Notes: generated by a model from the sequence alone, not told the origin. 64,000 bases of DNA from Saprospiraceae bacterium (GCA_016706365.1 JADJJU010000008.1:218598-282597), one strand, 5' to 3'. Shown: positions 38,084 to 47,857, counted from the stretch's first letter. Translations and numbers: made by a program.

Positions 38084-39151
38084 CTACACAGTAAATTCAA
38101 GTAAATTATTCTTGATGTCTTCGTCAAATAATACTCCGTCATTGCCGTGAAATTTCACTCTTAAGGGAAGTGCAAAAACTGGCAATTGCTCCTGTTGTAA
38201 GAATGTTCTGTGCTTATCCATTCTAATGGCATCCTTTTCAGTAGTCAGAATAATTCTGTTTTCTACACCTATATTGTCATACACTTTTTTGAGTTGGCCC
38301 ATTTCATGATTTGTAAAGTCATGATGGTCTTCAAATGAAAGGGTTTTCACTACATTAGTATGCTTTTCAAGATATTGTGTTAGATAATCTGTTCCTGCAA
38401 TTGCACTGACAAGCAATACATTTAACTCAGGATTTAGGCGTACCCTTTGGTTGCCATTGTATATATAATAAGGATGTCCGTATTCATAATATGAGAAATA
38501 GACTTTCTGATTTGGAAAGGGTTTCAACTCTTTGATGATAGCCTCGCGATCCATCAAAGTAGGATCGGATGGGCATTTCGTAACTATGATAATATCCGCC
38601 CGCTTTGCAGCAGATGGCCATTCCCTTAACCTACCGGAAGGAAGTAAAAAATCCCTGGTGTATAGATGGTTATAATCCGTTAGCAGTATATTCAATCCCG
38701 GTATCACCCCACGATGCTGAAATGCATCATCCAACAAAATACATTGCAAATCAGGATACAAGCCTACCAATCTGGGGATGCCTAATGATCGGCTCTCTGA
38801 AACCGACACAGCTATTTCAGGGAATTTCCTTTTAAATTGGAGGGGCTCATCACCACTGGTATCTGCATCCATCATAGAAGTTACTTCCAGAAATCCTGTA
38901 GTCTTTCTCTTATATCCGCGGCTCATAGTACCCACCTGAATATAATCTTTGAGCAAAACAATCAAGTATTCAATATGAGGTGTTTTTCCTGCCCCTCCAA
39001 CTGTGAGATTTCCAATTGAGATAACAGGTAAATCAAATTTGACTCCTTTTATCAAACCTTTATTGTACATCCAGTTTCTGAATGACACTCCGATTCCGTA
39101 TATTAGTGAGAATGGAAGTAATAAAAGTTGGATGAGTGATGTTCTAAGCAT
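38084..39151 (-). CDS. lpxK: Tetraacyldisaccharide 4'-kinase
   Basis: A 355-residue lipid A biosynthesis kinase that phosphorylates the 4' position of the tetraacyldisaccharide at the inner membrane. I chose the ATG at 39151 because MLRTSLIQLLLLPFSLIYGI is the usual N-terminal membrane-associated helix; the longer frame to 39253 adds unrelated residues. The P-loop is GNLTVGGAGKTPH (about 47-59), followed by GTMSRGYKRKT, the ILLDDAFQHR motif, and a late ILTTEKDAIR. The presence of lpxK fits a Gram-negative outer membrane with lipid A. Confidence 0.92.
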   Translation of the reverse strand: MLRTSLIQLLLLPFSLIYGIGVSFRNWMYNKGLIKGVKFDLPVISIGNLTVGGAGKTPHIEYLIVLLKDYIQVGTMSRGYKRKTTGFLEVTSMMDADTSGDEPLQFKRKFPEIAVSVSESRSLGIPRLVGLYPDLQCILLDDAFQHRGVIPGLNILLTDYNHLYTRDFLLPSGRLREWPSAAKRADIIIVTKCPSDPTLMDREAIIKELKPFPNQKVYFSYYEYGHPYYIYNGNQRVRLNPELNVLLVSAIAGTDYLTQYLEKHTNVVKTLSFEDHHDFTNHEMGQLKKVYDNIGVENRIILTTEKDAIRMDKHRTFLQQEQLPVFALPLRVKFHGNDGVLFDEDIKNNLLEFTV

Positions 39152-39473
39152 AATGTTGTTTATAATAACTGATTTCAAATGTAAAAGAATTATCTCAATA
39201 GCTTTCTTTTCCGAATCAGACCAACGCGACTTAAACAAAATAGGTTTGTTCATCTCAAACAGATATTGTTAATTGTTATGTCGGCAATACAGTGCAAAAC
39301 ATAAACAGTAAACTTAATGTTTCATGCAATTTTCATTTTAAATTGAAAATTAACATAACCTTAACCATTAGATTTATTCTTCTTATTTGATTGATTATCT
39401 AATACTTACATTACTAATTTAAATTGATATAAAGGTTGAGCAGTACCAAATTAGAAGTTTTGTTTAATTGTTA

Positions 39474-39505
39474 TTTGCTTATTGTTAAACAAAACCGTAT
39501 TTTTG
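39474..39505 (+). promoter_or_regulatory. Promoter of the ECF sigma factor gene
   Basis: TTTG (39474-39477), a 20-base spacer and TATTTTTG (39498-39505) match the Bacteroidota consensus. They are placed 37 bases before the ATG at 39543. It resembles the housekeeping promoter, so autoregulation is not implied. Confidence 0.6.
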
Positions 39506-39542
39506 GAAGGTCTTAATTAATTATTAAACAAAAACGCTTGTC

Positions 39543-40094
39543 ATGTCCACAATTGAATTTAATGTCCAATTCGGCCAGTTGTCAAGAATCCTTCAATCAT
39601 TTGCTTACAGCCTCACTAAAAATGTGGAAGACGCAAAGGACTTGTTCCAGGAGACTGCATTCAGGGCGATGACCAATAGAGATAAATTTCGTCCGGGTAC
39701 CAACTTTAAAGCCTGGTTGTTTACGATTATGAAAAACATATTCATTAACAACTACAGAAAGAAAGTCAAGGCGAATACCATTATGGATTCTACCGATAAT
39801 ATGCACTATATTAACTCCGGTAGTGTCACAGTGAAAAATGATGCCAATTCCAATATCCTGATGGATGAATTAAATGGCATGGTAGAAAGTCTGGATGATA
39901 GCCTGAAAGTGCCGTTTGTGATGCATTACGAAGGTTTTAAATATCAGGAAATTGCAGATGAATTAAGTCTTCCTCTGGGTACTGTAAAAAGTAGAATCTT
40001 TTTTGCCAGAAAAGAACTCAAAGAGCAAATTCATCGCAGGTACGATAAAATGTTTATGCCCTGGGATAAAGAATCTCCGGCAATGAACAATTAG
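39543..40094 (+). CDS. ECF-type RNA polymerase sigma factor
   Basis: A 183-residue sigma-70 family regulator. Region 2 spans about 15-75 (LTKNVEDAKDLFQETAFRAM; NFKAWLFTIMKNIFINNYRK). Region 4 spans about 110-165 with the helix-turn-helix GFKYQEIADELSLPLGTVKS. No anti-sigma factor gene is adjacent, unlike the FecI/FecR arrangement. Such stand-alone ECF factors are frequent in Bacteroidota. The target regulon is unknown. mutY follows 72 bases downstream. Confidence 0.9.
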   Translation: MSTIEFNVQFGQLSRILQSFAYSLTKNVEDAKDLFQETAFRAMTNRDKFRPGTNFKAWLFTIMKNIFINNYRKKVKANTIMDSTDNMHYINSGSVTVKNDANSNILMDELNGMVESLDDSLKVPFVMHYEGFKYQEIADELSLPLGTVKSRIFFARKELKEQIHRRYDKMFMPWDKESPAMNN

Positions 40095-40166
40095 GAATTA
40101 AGTATTTTTAGGGTTAATAATTTAGAGTCTTCACTTGAATAAGTGGAGACTCTTTACTTTTACAGC

Positions 40167-41239
40167 ATGAGTTCAGAAGCAAAATTCCAGTTTGTAAATA
40201 AGTTGTTGACATGGCACGAAAAAAATGACAGGTATTTACCCTGGAAGACTAACAAAGACCCTTATCAGATCTGGTTATCAGAAATCATCCTTCAACAAAC
40301 CCGGGTAGCTCAGGGATTGCCTTATTTTGAGCGATTTATCCATCAATTTCCCACTGTTTTTGAACTGGCTAAAGCAGAAGAATCTGAAGTATTTAAAACC
40401 TGGGAAGGTCTTGGGTATTACTCCAGGGCCAGAAACCTCCACCATACTGCCAAAGAAATTGTAAAAACATTTGATGGTCATTTCCCGGATAACTATGATG
40501 GCTTATTAAGATTGAAAGGAATAGGGCCTTACACAGCAGCAGCAATTTCCAGTTTTGCATTCGATTTACCACATGCAGTGTTAGATGGAAATGTTTTTCG
40601 TGTTCTATCCAGAATATTTGGAATAGATCTACCCATTGACCAGCTAGCAGGAAACAGCATTTTCAGAAATTGGCAGAATCACTGCTAACTGCAGGTGATG
40701 CTGCTAAATTTAATCAGGCAATCATGGATTTTGGAGCCCTGCAATGTGTCCCTCAAAACCCTAACTGTTCAGAATGTCCTATGCACCATATTTGTGTTGC
40801 CTATCAAACCGGAAGAGTAAAAGATTTGCCGTTTAAGTCAAAACGGATTGTGAAACAAAATCGTTATTTTCATTTCTTCGAAGTAAAGGATGACAATTCC
40901 TTTTGGATTGAAAAACGCAATGGGAAAGATATTTGGCAGGGATTATATCAATTCCCGCATATTGAAAGCATTGAGCCGCTTATTGAAAAAGATTCTGCTT
41001 TATGGCCGGGAATTGATCGGGAGGACTTAAGACCGGTATTTTCTTCAAAACAACAACTAACGCATCGCACGATCCATGGCGCCTTCTATCAGATTGAAGT
41101 GTCCGGTCTGACAAATATTCCGGAAAATTGGATTAAAATTGAACATACCAGACTAAGTGAATATCCTTTTCCAAGGATCATACATGATTATTTGAAGAGC
41201 AGAGAGTGGTTATTGCTTTTCAAATCGGCTGTGGATTGA
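40167..41239 (+). CDS. mutY: A/G-specific adenine glycosylase, frameshifted
   Basis: MutY removes adenine mispaired with 8-oxoguanine. From the ATG at 40167 the first frame gives the catalytic Glu39 (WLSEIILQQTRV), the helix-hairpin-helix LKGIGPYTAAA and catalytic Asp140 (VLDGNV). It then runs out of frame, ending at 40688. Adding one A to the run 40667-40669 gives IFRKLAESL and joins the second frame (to 41239). That frame carries the iron-sulphur cysteines C-x6-C-x2-C-x5-C (CVPQNPNCSECPMHHIC) and the NUDIX-like C-terminal domain. The corrected length, about 357 residues, is normal for the family. The 3' end overlaps the convergent histidine kinase gene by 52 bases. Confidence 0.88.
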
Positions 41240-42399
41240 TTACCGGGAAGCTTAATGGTGAAAGTTGTCCCTTTTCCGGGCTCGGATCTCTTAACAAATA
41301 TTTTCCCACTATGATAATTCTCAATAATTCTTTTAGCTAAAGATAGCCCAAGGCCCCATCCACGTTGCTTGGTTGTAAATCCAGGCTGGAAAACAGTTCT
41401 GAACATGCTGGCAGAAATGCCTTTTCCGGTGTCACTTATATCAATCACCACGTGATTTGCCTCCTGAAAAATTTCTGCTCTGATCTCCCCTTCTCCATCC
41501 ATGGCGTCCAGGGCATTTCTGATAATGTTCTCTACTACCCATTCGAATAAATGTGCATTTACCTTAATCAAAACGGGTTCTTTGTGACTATCAGGAAAAA
41601 CAAATCTTACTTTTCTGGAGGCACGTTTCTCCATATATTCTTTAACTTTGTTCAGCTCATCATAAATATTGGCTTCTTTCAGCTCAGGTGCCGAGCCTAT
41701 TTTTGAAAAGCGATCTGCGATCAATTCCAGTCTGACAATATCCTTTTCCAATTCGCCCAGAATCTCGTGATGTGCCGGAGTCATATCCTCCTGAGTCCTA
41801 AGATACTCTACCCATGCAATCATAGCACTGATAGGAGTACCAAGCTGGTGAGCAGTCTCTTTTGCCATGCCGACCCAAACTCTGTTTTGTTCAGCTCGTC
41901 GGGCATTACTAAACCCCAGATATCCCAGGGCAATAAATGCAGCAATCAGGCAGACCTGAATAATCGGGAAAAATCGGAGCCTGTCCAGAATGATGGAGTT
42001 CTTGTAATAGATATATGTTACCTCTCCGAGAATATCCAGCTTGATTGGCGGGTGGCCGGACTTCTTAATTTTTTCCAGCTGTTTTGCGATATATTTATCA
42101 GATACTTTATCACCAAAATTAGATGCCAGTTGAATTTCCCCATTTCCATCCGTGACTATTACTGGGATATGCTGATTACCCGACATGATATCGCTCTGGA
42201 AAGTCACATCTGCATCAGAATTATCGGGTAGATTATTAAGAAACTCATAGGCACCAACCCAAATTCCCATGGCATCTCTCTCCCTTTGGGCCATTTTGGA
42301 GGCAATGTGCTGGGTATATCCCATTGACAAGCCTATAATGGTAATACCCACAGTTGCGAGATATATTTTCCACCTTGATTTTCGTTGATATATATTCAT
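41188..42399 (-). CDS. Membrane sensor histidine kinase
   Basis: A 403-residue kinase with two transmembrane helices (about 11-29 and 144-163) enclosing a roughly 110-residue periplasmic sensor. The H-box follows (AKETAHQLGTPISAMIAW, His184 as phosphoacceptor), then the N-box NIIRNALDAM and G-boxes DTGKGI and GWGLGLSLAK of the ATPase domain. The ETAHQLGTP form of the H-box is characteristic of a Bacteroidota kinase family. No response regulator gene is adjacent, so it is an orphan kinase here. Confidence 0.88.
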   Translation of the reverse strand: MNIYQRKSRWKIYLATVGITIIGLSMGYTQHIASKMAQRERDAMGIWVGAYEFLNNLPDNSDADVTFQSDIMSGNQHIPVIVTDGNGEIQLASNFGDKVSDKYIAKQLEKIKKSGHPPIKLDILGEVTYIYYKNSIILDRLRFFPIIQVCLIAAFIALGYLGFSNARRAEQNRVWVGMAKETAHQLGTPISAMIAWVEYLRTQEDMTPAHHEILGELEKDIVRLELIADRFSKIGSAPELKEANIYDELNKVKEYMEKRASRKVRFVFPDSHKEPVLIKVNAHLFEWVVENIIRNALDAMDGEGEIRAEIFQEANHVVIDISDTGKGISASMFRTVFQPGFTTKQRGWGLGLSLAKRIIENYHSGKIFVKRSEPGKGTTFTIKLPGNQSTADLKSNNHSLLFK

Positions 42400-42622
42400 A
42401 ATGGTTCAGGAAGCACATAAGGCAGTACAGCACAGGCTGCAACAAATATACTTATGATGAGGAATCAAACGCATCAGATTTAATTTCATTTTACTGATAC
42501 CGCTCAAATTCTGTGTCGAAAGTAGCAACAATCCTGCCAATTGTGTTGTCATTTTCAGATTCTAAAACGATCACAATTTATAATAGCGTATTTTTGCAGG
42601 GCATTACGCATGAAGACAGATT

Positions 42623-43666
42623 ATGGAAACGCAAAGAGATATACGATTATTAAACTTCCCGGAGCTCGAACAGCAACTCCTCGAAGCCGGTGAACAAAAA
42701 TTCAGAGCCAAACAAATCTGGCAATGGATATGGCAAAAAGGTGCCCGATCATTTGAAGAAATGACCAACCTTTCCGTGGAACTCAGACAATTTTTGAGTC
42801 TGCATTTTGAAATCAAGCCAATTAAATCTGAGAAAATTCAGTTAAGTACGGATGGTACCATCAAAACAAGATTCCAGCTCCACGATGGTCATTTTATAGA
42901 ATCTGTTCTAATCCCTGTTCCAAACGATGAGCGATTCACTGTCTGTGTGTCTTGTCAGGTGGGCTGCAGCCTGACTTGTAAATTCTGCGCAACCGGTAAG
43001 ATGAAAAGGATAAGAAATTTGGATCCCGGAGAAATAGTAGATCAGGTTGTGGAAGTCAATAAGCAATGTCTTGAACACTTCAATCATCCATTGACAAATA
43101 TAGTATATATGGGTATGGGCGAACCACTGCTTACTTATCAAAATGTGATGAAAAGCATTGAGCGAATTACCTCTCCTGACGGGCTTGGCATGTCCCCAAA
43201 GAGAATCACAGTGAGTACAGCTGGCATTGCGAAGATGATTCACAAACTGGCTGAGGATCAGGTTAAGTTCAATCTGGCACTTTCACTACATGCAGCCAAC
43301 GATGTTAAGCGCAATGAAATTATGCCCATCAATGAGCAAAATAGTTTACAGGTTCTGATGGATTCATTAGATGCTTTTTATCAGCAAACAGGCAATCGGA
43401 TTACTTTTGAATATATCGCACTGAATGGCTTCAATGATACTATGGAAGATGCAGCACAATTGCTTAAACTCTGCAGAAGATTTCCGGTCAAATTAAATAT
43501 CATAGAATACAACCCAATTGAGGGAGAGGTATTCTCTAAATCTGACGACCCTGTTATCAATCGGTTTGCTGCTTTTCTTGCTGAAAAAGGGGTGGCAGTA
43601 ACGCTTCGCAGAAGCCGGGGAAAAGATATCGATGCTGCCTGCGGACAATTGGCCAATAAAGCTTAA
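42623..43666 (+). CDS. rlmN: 23S rRNA (adenine2503-C2)-methyltransferase
   Basis: A 347-residue radical-SAM enzyme that methylates A2503 of 23S rRNA and also tRNA A37. The cluster motif is CSLTCKFC (Cys115, 119, 122). The SAM-binding GMGEPL motif and the late cysteine in DAACGQL (the methyl-carrying residue) are all present. The N-terminal HhH-like segment (RAKQIWQWIWQKGARSFEEM) is typical. A TATTTTTG -7-like element at 42589-42596 lies 26 bases before the ATG. Confidence 0.95.
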   Translation: METQRDIRLLNFPELEQQLLEAGEQKFRAKQIWQWIWQKGARSFEEMTNLSVELRQFLSLHFEIKPIKSEKIQLSTDGTIKTRFQLHDGHFIESVLIPVPNDERFTVCVSCQVGCSLTCKFCATGKMKRIRNLDPGEIVDQVVEVNKQCLEHFNHPLTNIVYMGMGEPLLTYQNVMKSIERITSPDGLGMSPKRITVSTAGIAKMIHKLAEDQVKFNLALSLHAANDVKRNEIMPINEQNSLQVLMDSLDAFYQQTGNRITFEYIALNGFNDTMEDAAQLLKLCRRFPVKLNIIEYNPIEGEVFSKSDDPVINRFAAFLAEKGVAVTLRRSRGKDIDAACGQLANKA

Positions 43667-43771
43667 ACTCAAAAAATAGTTATTTTAGAAAGGGCAAATC
43701 AGCACGGGATGCTAAATACATCACCCCGTACCTATTTTTATTAATATAATGCCTTAACCTTTATTTGCAGC

Positions 43772-43803
43772 AAAAAAACGCCGCCTGTAAAATACAAGCG
43801 GCG
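43772..43803 (-). terminator. Rho-independent terminator of the T9SS cargo gene
   Basis: On the minus strand CGCCGCTTGT and ACAGGCGGCG form a ten-pair stem with one G-T pair, followed by TTTTTTT. It lies about 40 bases after the stop at 43844. Confidence 0.85.
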
Positions 43804-43843
43804 CTGGAAAAATAAATTATATTAACTGAGATTATCAGATCAT

Positions 43844-46402
43844 TTAGGGTCTGTTTCCGGACACAATAAATTTCTGAATCTGAGCTGCCTGACCTTCAGT
43901 CATTAATGAAATGACATAAAGTCCGCCAGGTAAATTACTTACATTGATTTGTTCCTGTTGAGTCTGAAGCTCATGGATATTTCTTTGTAAGACAACTCTT
44001 CCCATTTGATCCATCACATTTATGGAAATGTTCTTTCCTAGATACTCTGTTCCAATTTTCAAATTAAGTTCAGAGCTTGCAGGATTAGGGAAAACCGTCA
44101 AACCCTGGATTCCTTCGTTAATAGAATTGGTCATATTAGGTAATGAAATTACCTGCGATTGGAATCCTGTAATCATGCTGAATTGTGCCTGAGCTACAGA
44201 TGCAGGATTCAGTCCCTGTGCAAATAAACCTACTCTCACGCAGGAGTTTAATGCTAGATTTACTGTAAACGCCTGGTTCCAGTTAATACCATTATGTGAA
44301 GTAAACCCGGTAAAAGTATTTCCACTGCGAGTAAGTCTAAGCCATGTATGTCCCGGAGCAGGTATTTGTTGAAATAGTCTGTTACCATTTGCTACAGCTC
44401 TCAGCTCGCGGAAAACATGTGGATTCAGTTGAGTTTTGATAGCAATAAATCTGGAACCTGCAGAAACTGTGTCCCTGAACATGATACCGGCAAAACCACC
44501 ATTCGTGATGCTCTGCACTTTTACAGTAATAGACTGGTTGCCACAAAGCAATTGGCTGGATAAGAATAAAGCGTCGGAGGTAAGACTTGGAGAATAACCA
44601 TTTGAAGAAATATCTATACTTCCTCCACAGACATTGTCTATACCTTCCCCTGTAGTATTTGCTCCAATTGCATTATTGGACCATGGAAAACTTAAAGGTG
44701 CTCCACATACGCATCCTACATTCATAGAAAATGCACCAGTGGTAGTTCCAAATCCACTTACAAGAATGTAATAGGTCGTACCCGGCGTGGTATTGAACAC
44801 AACCTGAGAACGTGTAGTTGCAGATGTACAGATAGAAGCATTATCATCATTGCTTATTACACAAGATAAACCCGCACAAGAACCGGAATAGACATGTACT
44901 TTTGTATCATAAGCAGAACCACAAAGATCCAGCGTAATCTGAGATCCATCACCAGCAAGACTGTACCAGACTCCATTTCCCGGTGTTCCGGCAGATCCGC
45001 ATGATCCTTGTCCGATATCAGAAACAGCGCCTACTGTAGATCCGTTTACTGTGCTATTACAAGAAAGTGGAATAGCTCCGGCGCATGCGTCGTTTGCAAG
45101 AGGAGCGGTGCTGAAAGTAACCGTTTCATAGCTGCTGGCAGAACCACCACCACAAGTGCTGGTGCGTACACAAACGCGGTACGTAGTATTAGGAATAAGG
45201 TTATTCAAACTTATAGATGTGGCTGCTGTATTAGCACCTGTACCTGTTGGGCAGCTGCCGCCTGTGCCCACTGTCCAGTCATAGGAGACAGCACCAGCAG
45301 CAGCAGACCAGCTCACAGAAGCACTATTGCTGGTAATATTAGAAACAACCGGTGTGCCAGGGGCATTGCAAGGTGGAGCAGGTGCCCAAACACAAATGCT
45401 AAATGTCCCAGCATTATCATTTCCATATTCCCAAAAGCGAATATAAATAGTAGCGCCGGGAGTCAGACCTGAACGATCAATCATCGGCATCAATCCATTT
45501 GCGCTATCATCATCATCACATTCAATCAATGTCAATACTCCACAGTTACCGGAATAAATAGCCATTCCACCGTCAGTTACGACACCAGTATTTGTGTCTA
45601 TAATCAAGCGTCCTGCAGCAGGAACCACTGCAGTGAACCAAACATCACCACCAGAATAGCTGGCACATCCCGGAGCCGGAGGTCCTACAGAGCCAGTTGC
45701 ACCACCAGTGGTATATTGTGTAAAATTACAAGAAGCTCCAACTGATATTGGAACTGTTCCATCATTTAAAATTGTTCCAAATGCAAGAGCTCCCGGACAA
45801 TTGTCATTAGCTGGTGGTGGCGGAGGAGTCCCTATACAAATTGTAAAATTTGATGTTGTACTCGGAGTAGAAACTGAGGTATAAACTCTAACAATGGCTC
45901 CGGCACAATTGTCATTTGCCGGGGGGGGTGGAGGTACAGTTATATCTAGTGAAAAGGCTCCACAATCAGGTAATGGCCAGGTGTCAATAATGATATAATA
46001 TGTACCATTTGTTGGGAATGTAACATTTCCAGATGCAGATGAGCCGCTACTTGTAGCAATACCTCCGACACAATTTGCGCCTGCTGGTGGACAGGCTGAA
46101 TGGACAGATGCTATCTTCCATACAGCTGCTCCACCTAATGTTAATGTATAAGTGACCGGAGCTGTAGTAATAGAGATCGAGTATACATAATCTTCCCCAG
46201 CTCCGTAGCTACTGCTTACGCAGGTTGAAAATCCAGCTACGAAGTCATTCACTGTTCCACACGTGGTCTGTGGACCGCTGGAGAATGGAATTGAAGGAAT
46301 TACGAAGGGTGAAGCACAATTGTTTTGTGCTTTACTCTGAAATGTCATCAGAGTAAATAAAAGTGCCATGCACCAGGTTGAATAAGTAAATAATCTTTTC
46401 AT
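43844..46402 (-). CDS. Secreted multidomain protein with PPC-like, fibronectin and concanavalin-like domains, T9SS tail
   Basis: An intact 852-residue T9SS cargo protein. Signal peptide (to SKAQ), then PPC-like beta-sandwich domains introduced by NDNC/NDAC motifs (VWFTAVVPAAGRLIIDTNTG; GVWYSLAGDGSQITLDLCG). A fibronectin type III domain lies between them (PGTPVVSNITSNSASVSW). A concanavalin-like (DUF1349-type) domain follows at about 570-760 (LRLTRSGNTFTGFTSHNG), then a complete T9SS type A tail (LTVFPNPASSELNLKIG to GGLYVISL). Between two identical PPPPPANDNC linkers only about 38 residues remain, so one PPC-like domain looks internally truncated. No enzymatic motif is seen; binding of surface polymers is an inference. 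Confidence 0.82.
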   Translation of the reverse strand: MKRLFTYSTWCMALLFTLMTFQSKAQNNCASPFVIPSIPFSSGPQTTCGTVNDFVAGFSTCVSSSYGAGEDYVYSISITTAPVTYTLTLGGAAVWKIASVHSACPPAGANCVGGIATSSGSSASGNVTFPTNGTYYIIIDTWPLPDCGAFSLDITVPPPPPANDNCAGAIVRVYTSVSTPSTTSNFTICIGTPPPPPANDNCPGALAFGTILNDGTVPISVGASCNFTQYTTGGATGSVGPPAPGCASYSGGDVWFTAVVPAAGRLIIDTNTGVVTDGGMAIYSGNCGVLTLIECDDDDSANGLMPMIDRSGLTPGATIYIRFWEYGNDNAGTFSICVWAPAPPCNAPGTPVVSNITSNSASVSWSAAAGAVSYDWTVGTGGSCPTGTGANTAATSISLNNLIPNTTYRVCVRTSTCGGGSASSYETVTFSTAPLANDACAGAIPLSCNSTVNGSTVGAVSDIGQGSCGSAGTPGNGVWYSLAGDGSQITLDLCGSAYDTKVHVYSGSCAGLSCVISNDDNASICTSATTRSQVVFNTTPGTTYYILVSGFGTTTGAFSMNVGCVCGAPLSFPWSNNAIGANTTGEGIDNVCGGSIDISSNGYSPSLTSDALFLSSQLLCGNQSITVKVQSITNGGFAGIMFRDTVSAGSRFIAIKTQLNPHVFRELRAVANGNRLFQQIPAPGHTWLRLTRSGNTFTGFTSHNGINWNQAFTVNLALNSCVRVGLFAQGLNPASVAQAQFSMITGFQSQVISLPNMTNSINEGIQGLTVFPNPASSELNLKIGTEYLGKNISINVMDQMGRVVLQRNIHELQTQQEQINVSNLPGGLYVISLMTEGQAAQIQKFIVSGNRP

Positions 46403-46897
46403 TTCTTCATTTTTTTAAGTCGGTTAAACACGTTAAAGCCTGGTTTTTCAATGAACAAGTCTTGAAAAAGCAAGCATATAATCTTCAAAAAGTGTGGTAA
46501 TATCTTAATGTATCGTCTATTCCAAACCCCTTTGGGATCAAATATAGGCAAGATTCTGTTCTGGTTAATTTTTTGTTAAGATATATTTGCACATAGATTC
46601 TTTGTCTTGTATTTAATTTGTTGAATGAAACATTGAGCCATATCTAAATTTTACCATCAACAAGATCGGACCCTCAACACATCTCACTTCAAGATTTAAC
46701 TATTTCCGCCGCCAATATTCCCATTTCACTGCATATCATGCTATTAAACATTTTAGCAGGCATAGTTTTGATTTGAATTTGAAACATCGTGATTATTACA
46801 AATATTATACCAATCCTGTACCCCGGGATCTAAAGCCGGAGCCTTAGGGTTCCGGCTAGCTTTTAACATTTCAATTTTATACGTAAAACCCAGCATT
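46403..46897. other. Divergent gene-free region
   Basis: No gene is seen. Candidate -7 elements face both ways: TATATTTG on the minus strand (46546-46539) and on the plus strand (46582-46589). A hairpin with AGCCGGA and TCCGGCT arms (46834-46857), followed by GCTTTT, lies about 40 bases before the next gene. Confidence 0.55.
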
Positions 46898-47821
46898 ATG
46901 AAAACAATAATCTTCAATTTTCTTCTTTGCCTCCCTATTTGTCTGATAGGTCAAAGTTTCCCTTCTGACTCCAAAGTGATAGAAGATGTAAAAAAATATC
47001 ATGGTAAAATTGCCAGTGCCAAAGTCCAAAACGAATGGAAACTGGAACGAGAATCGGGCTACAATTTCAGCAATATGGCAAAGAGAGTTGTAGCGGCTAC
47101 TACCATTAAAGAAAATGGTGTTTCTAAAAATATTATAGGCCTTGCAATTTACGTCAGAGGTGGAGCGGGGGAAGGCTGGAATTTCTCCAGGTACTTTGTT
47201 ACTTCATCAGAAACAAACGGACTTAAGGGCTTGTCTGAAGAACAACTTATTGCTCAGGTAATCGCACAATTGAAAAAAGATCCGGGCAGAGTGTTCACTA
47301 ATCTGCAGGATATTGCCTGGGTATATGATGTGAACTTTGCCAATGGATTCAAGCATGAGGTTGACAAGAGAAGCGGGGATCTGATCTATAAGGCTCAAAT
47401 TGAATATGAACTGAAGAAGATTGATTATTATCCATTCGAAGGTGGCTTAAACAGATTCAATGCACCACTTGAGATTTATGTAAGACAAGTTGGCTCTGAA
47501 TTAAGAGCAGATGCATTTAGCGTCGGGTATGCTGAAACGGTAAAGAAAACACCCATGACAGAGAAACAATTTAATGCCTGTCCTACTTTAAAGGAAAAAC
47601 CATTTGAAGAATTGTACGGATTGCAAGGACCTGTCTCGGGCTCAGATTCCGGTGTTAACAAGGAATCCATTGGGCAAAAAGTCACAGGAAATGAAAATAA
47701 AAGTCATAATGATCCAAAAGATTCCGGTGTTAAGAATGAAAATACTGAACAAAAAGCCACTGGAAATGAGAAAAAAAGCCTCAAACTGCCAAAAGTAAAA
47801 GGGACGATCAAACTCTTCTAA
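46898..47821 (+). CDS. Unknown exported protein with a repeated hydrophilic tail
   Basis: A 307-residue protein with a signal peptide (LLCLPICLIGQS). Its central domain (about 25-245) is alpha/beta and I do not recognise it; motifs include AIYVRGGAGEGWNFSRYF and DPGRVFTNLQDIAWVYD. The C-terminus is charged and carries two copies of an S-G-V-x-N-E-x-x-x-Q-K-x-T-G-N-E unit, ending in KLPKVKGTIKLF. There is no T9SS tail. It precedes the kinase cluster by 36 bases and may be co-transcribed with it, so it could be a periplasmic accessory protein for that system (inference). Confidence 0.6.
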   Translation: MKTIIFNFLLCLPICLIGQSFPSDSKVIEDVKKYHGKIASAKVQNEWKLERESGYNFSNMAKRVVAATTIKENGVSKNIIGLAIYVRGGAGEGWNFSRYFVTSSETNGLKGLSEEQLIAQVIAQLKKDPGRVFTNLQDIAWVYDVNFANGFKHEVDKRSGDLIYKAQIEYELKKIDYYPFEGGLNRFNAPLEIYVRQVGSELRADAFSVGYAETVKKTPMTEKQFNACPTLKEKPFEELYGLQGPVSGSDSGVNKESIGQKVTGNENKSHNDPKDSGVKNENTEQKATGNEKKSLKLPKVKGTIKLF

Positions 47822-47857
47822 TGTCAATCTGCTAAATTCGTATCAAAATACCTCTGA

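Noticed and set aside
45008..45472. 154-codon plus-strand frame opposite the T9SS cargo gene
   Set aside because: Antisense to an intact gene with clear domains; its Ser/Arg/Cys-rich translation is typical of antisense of Thr/Gly-rich repeats.
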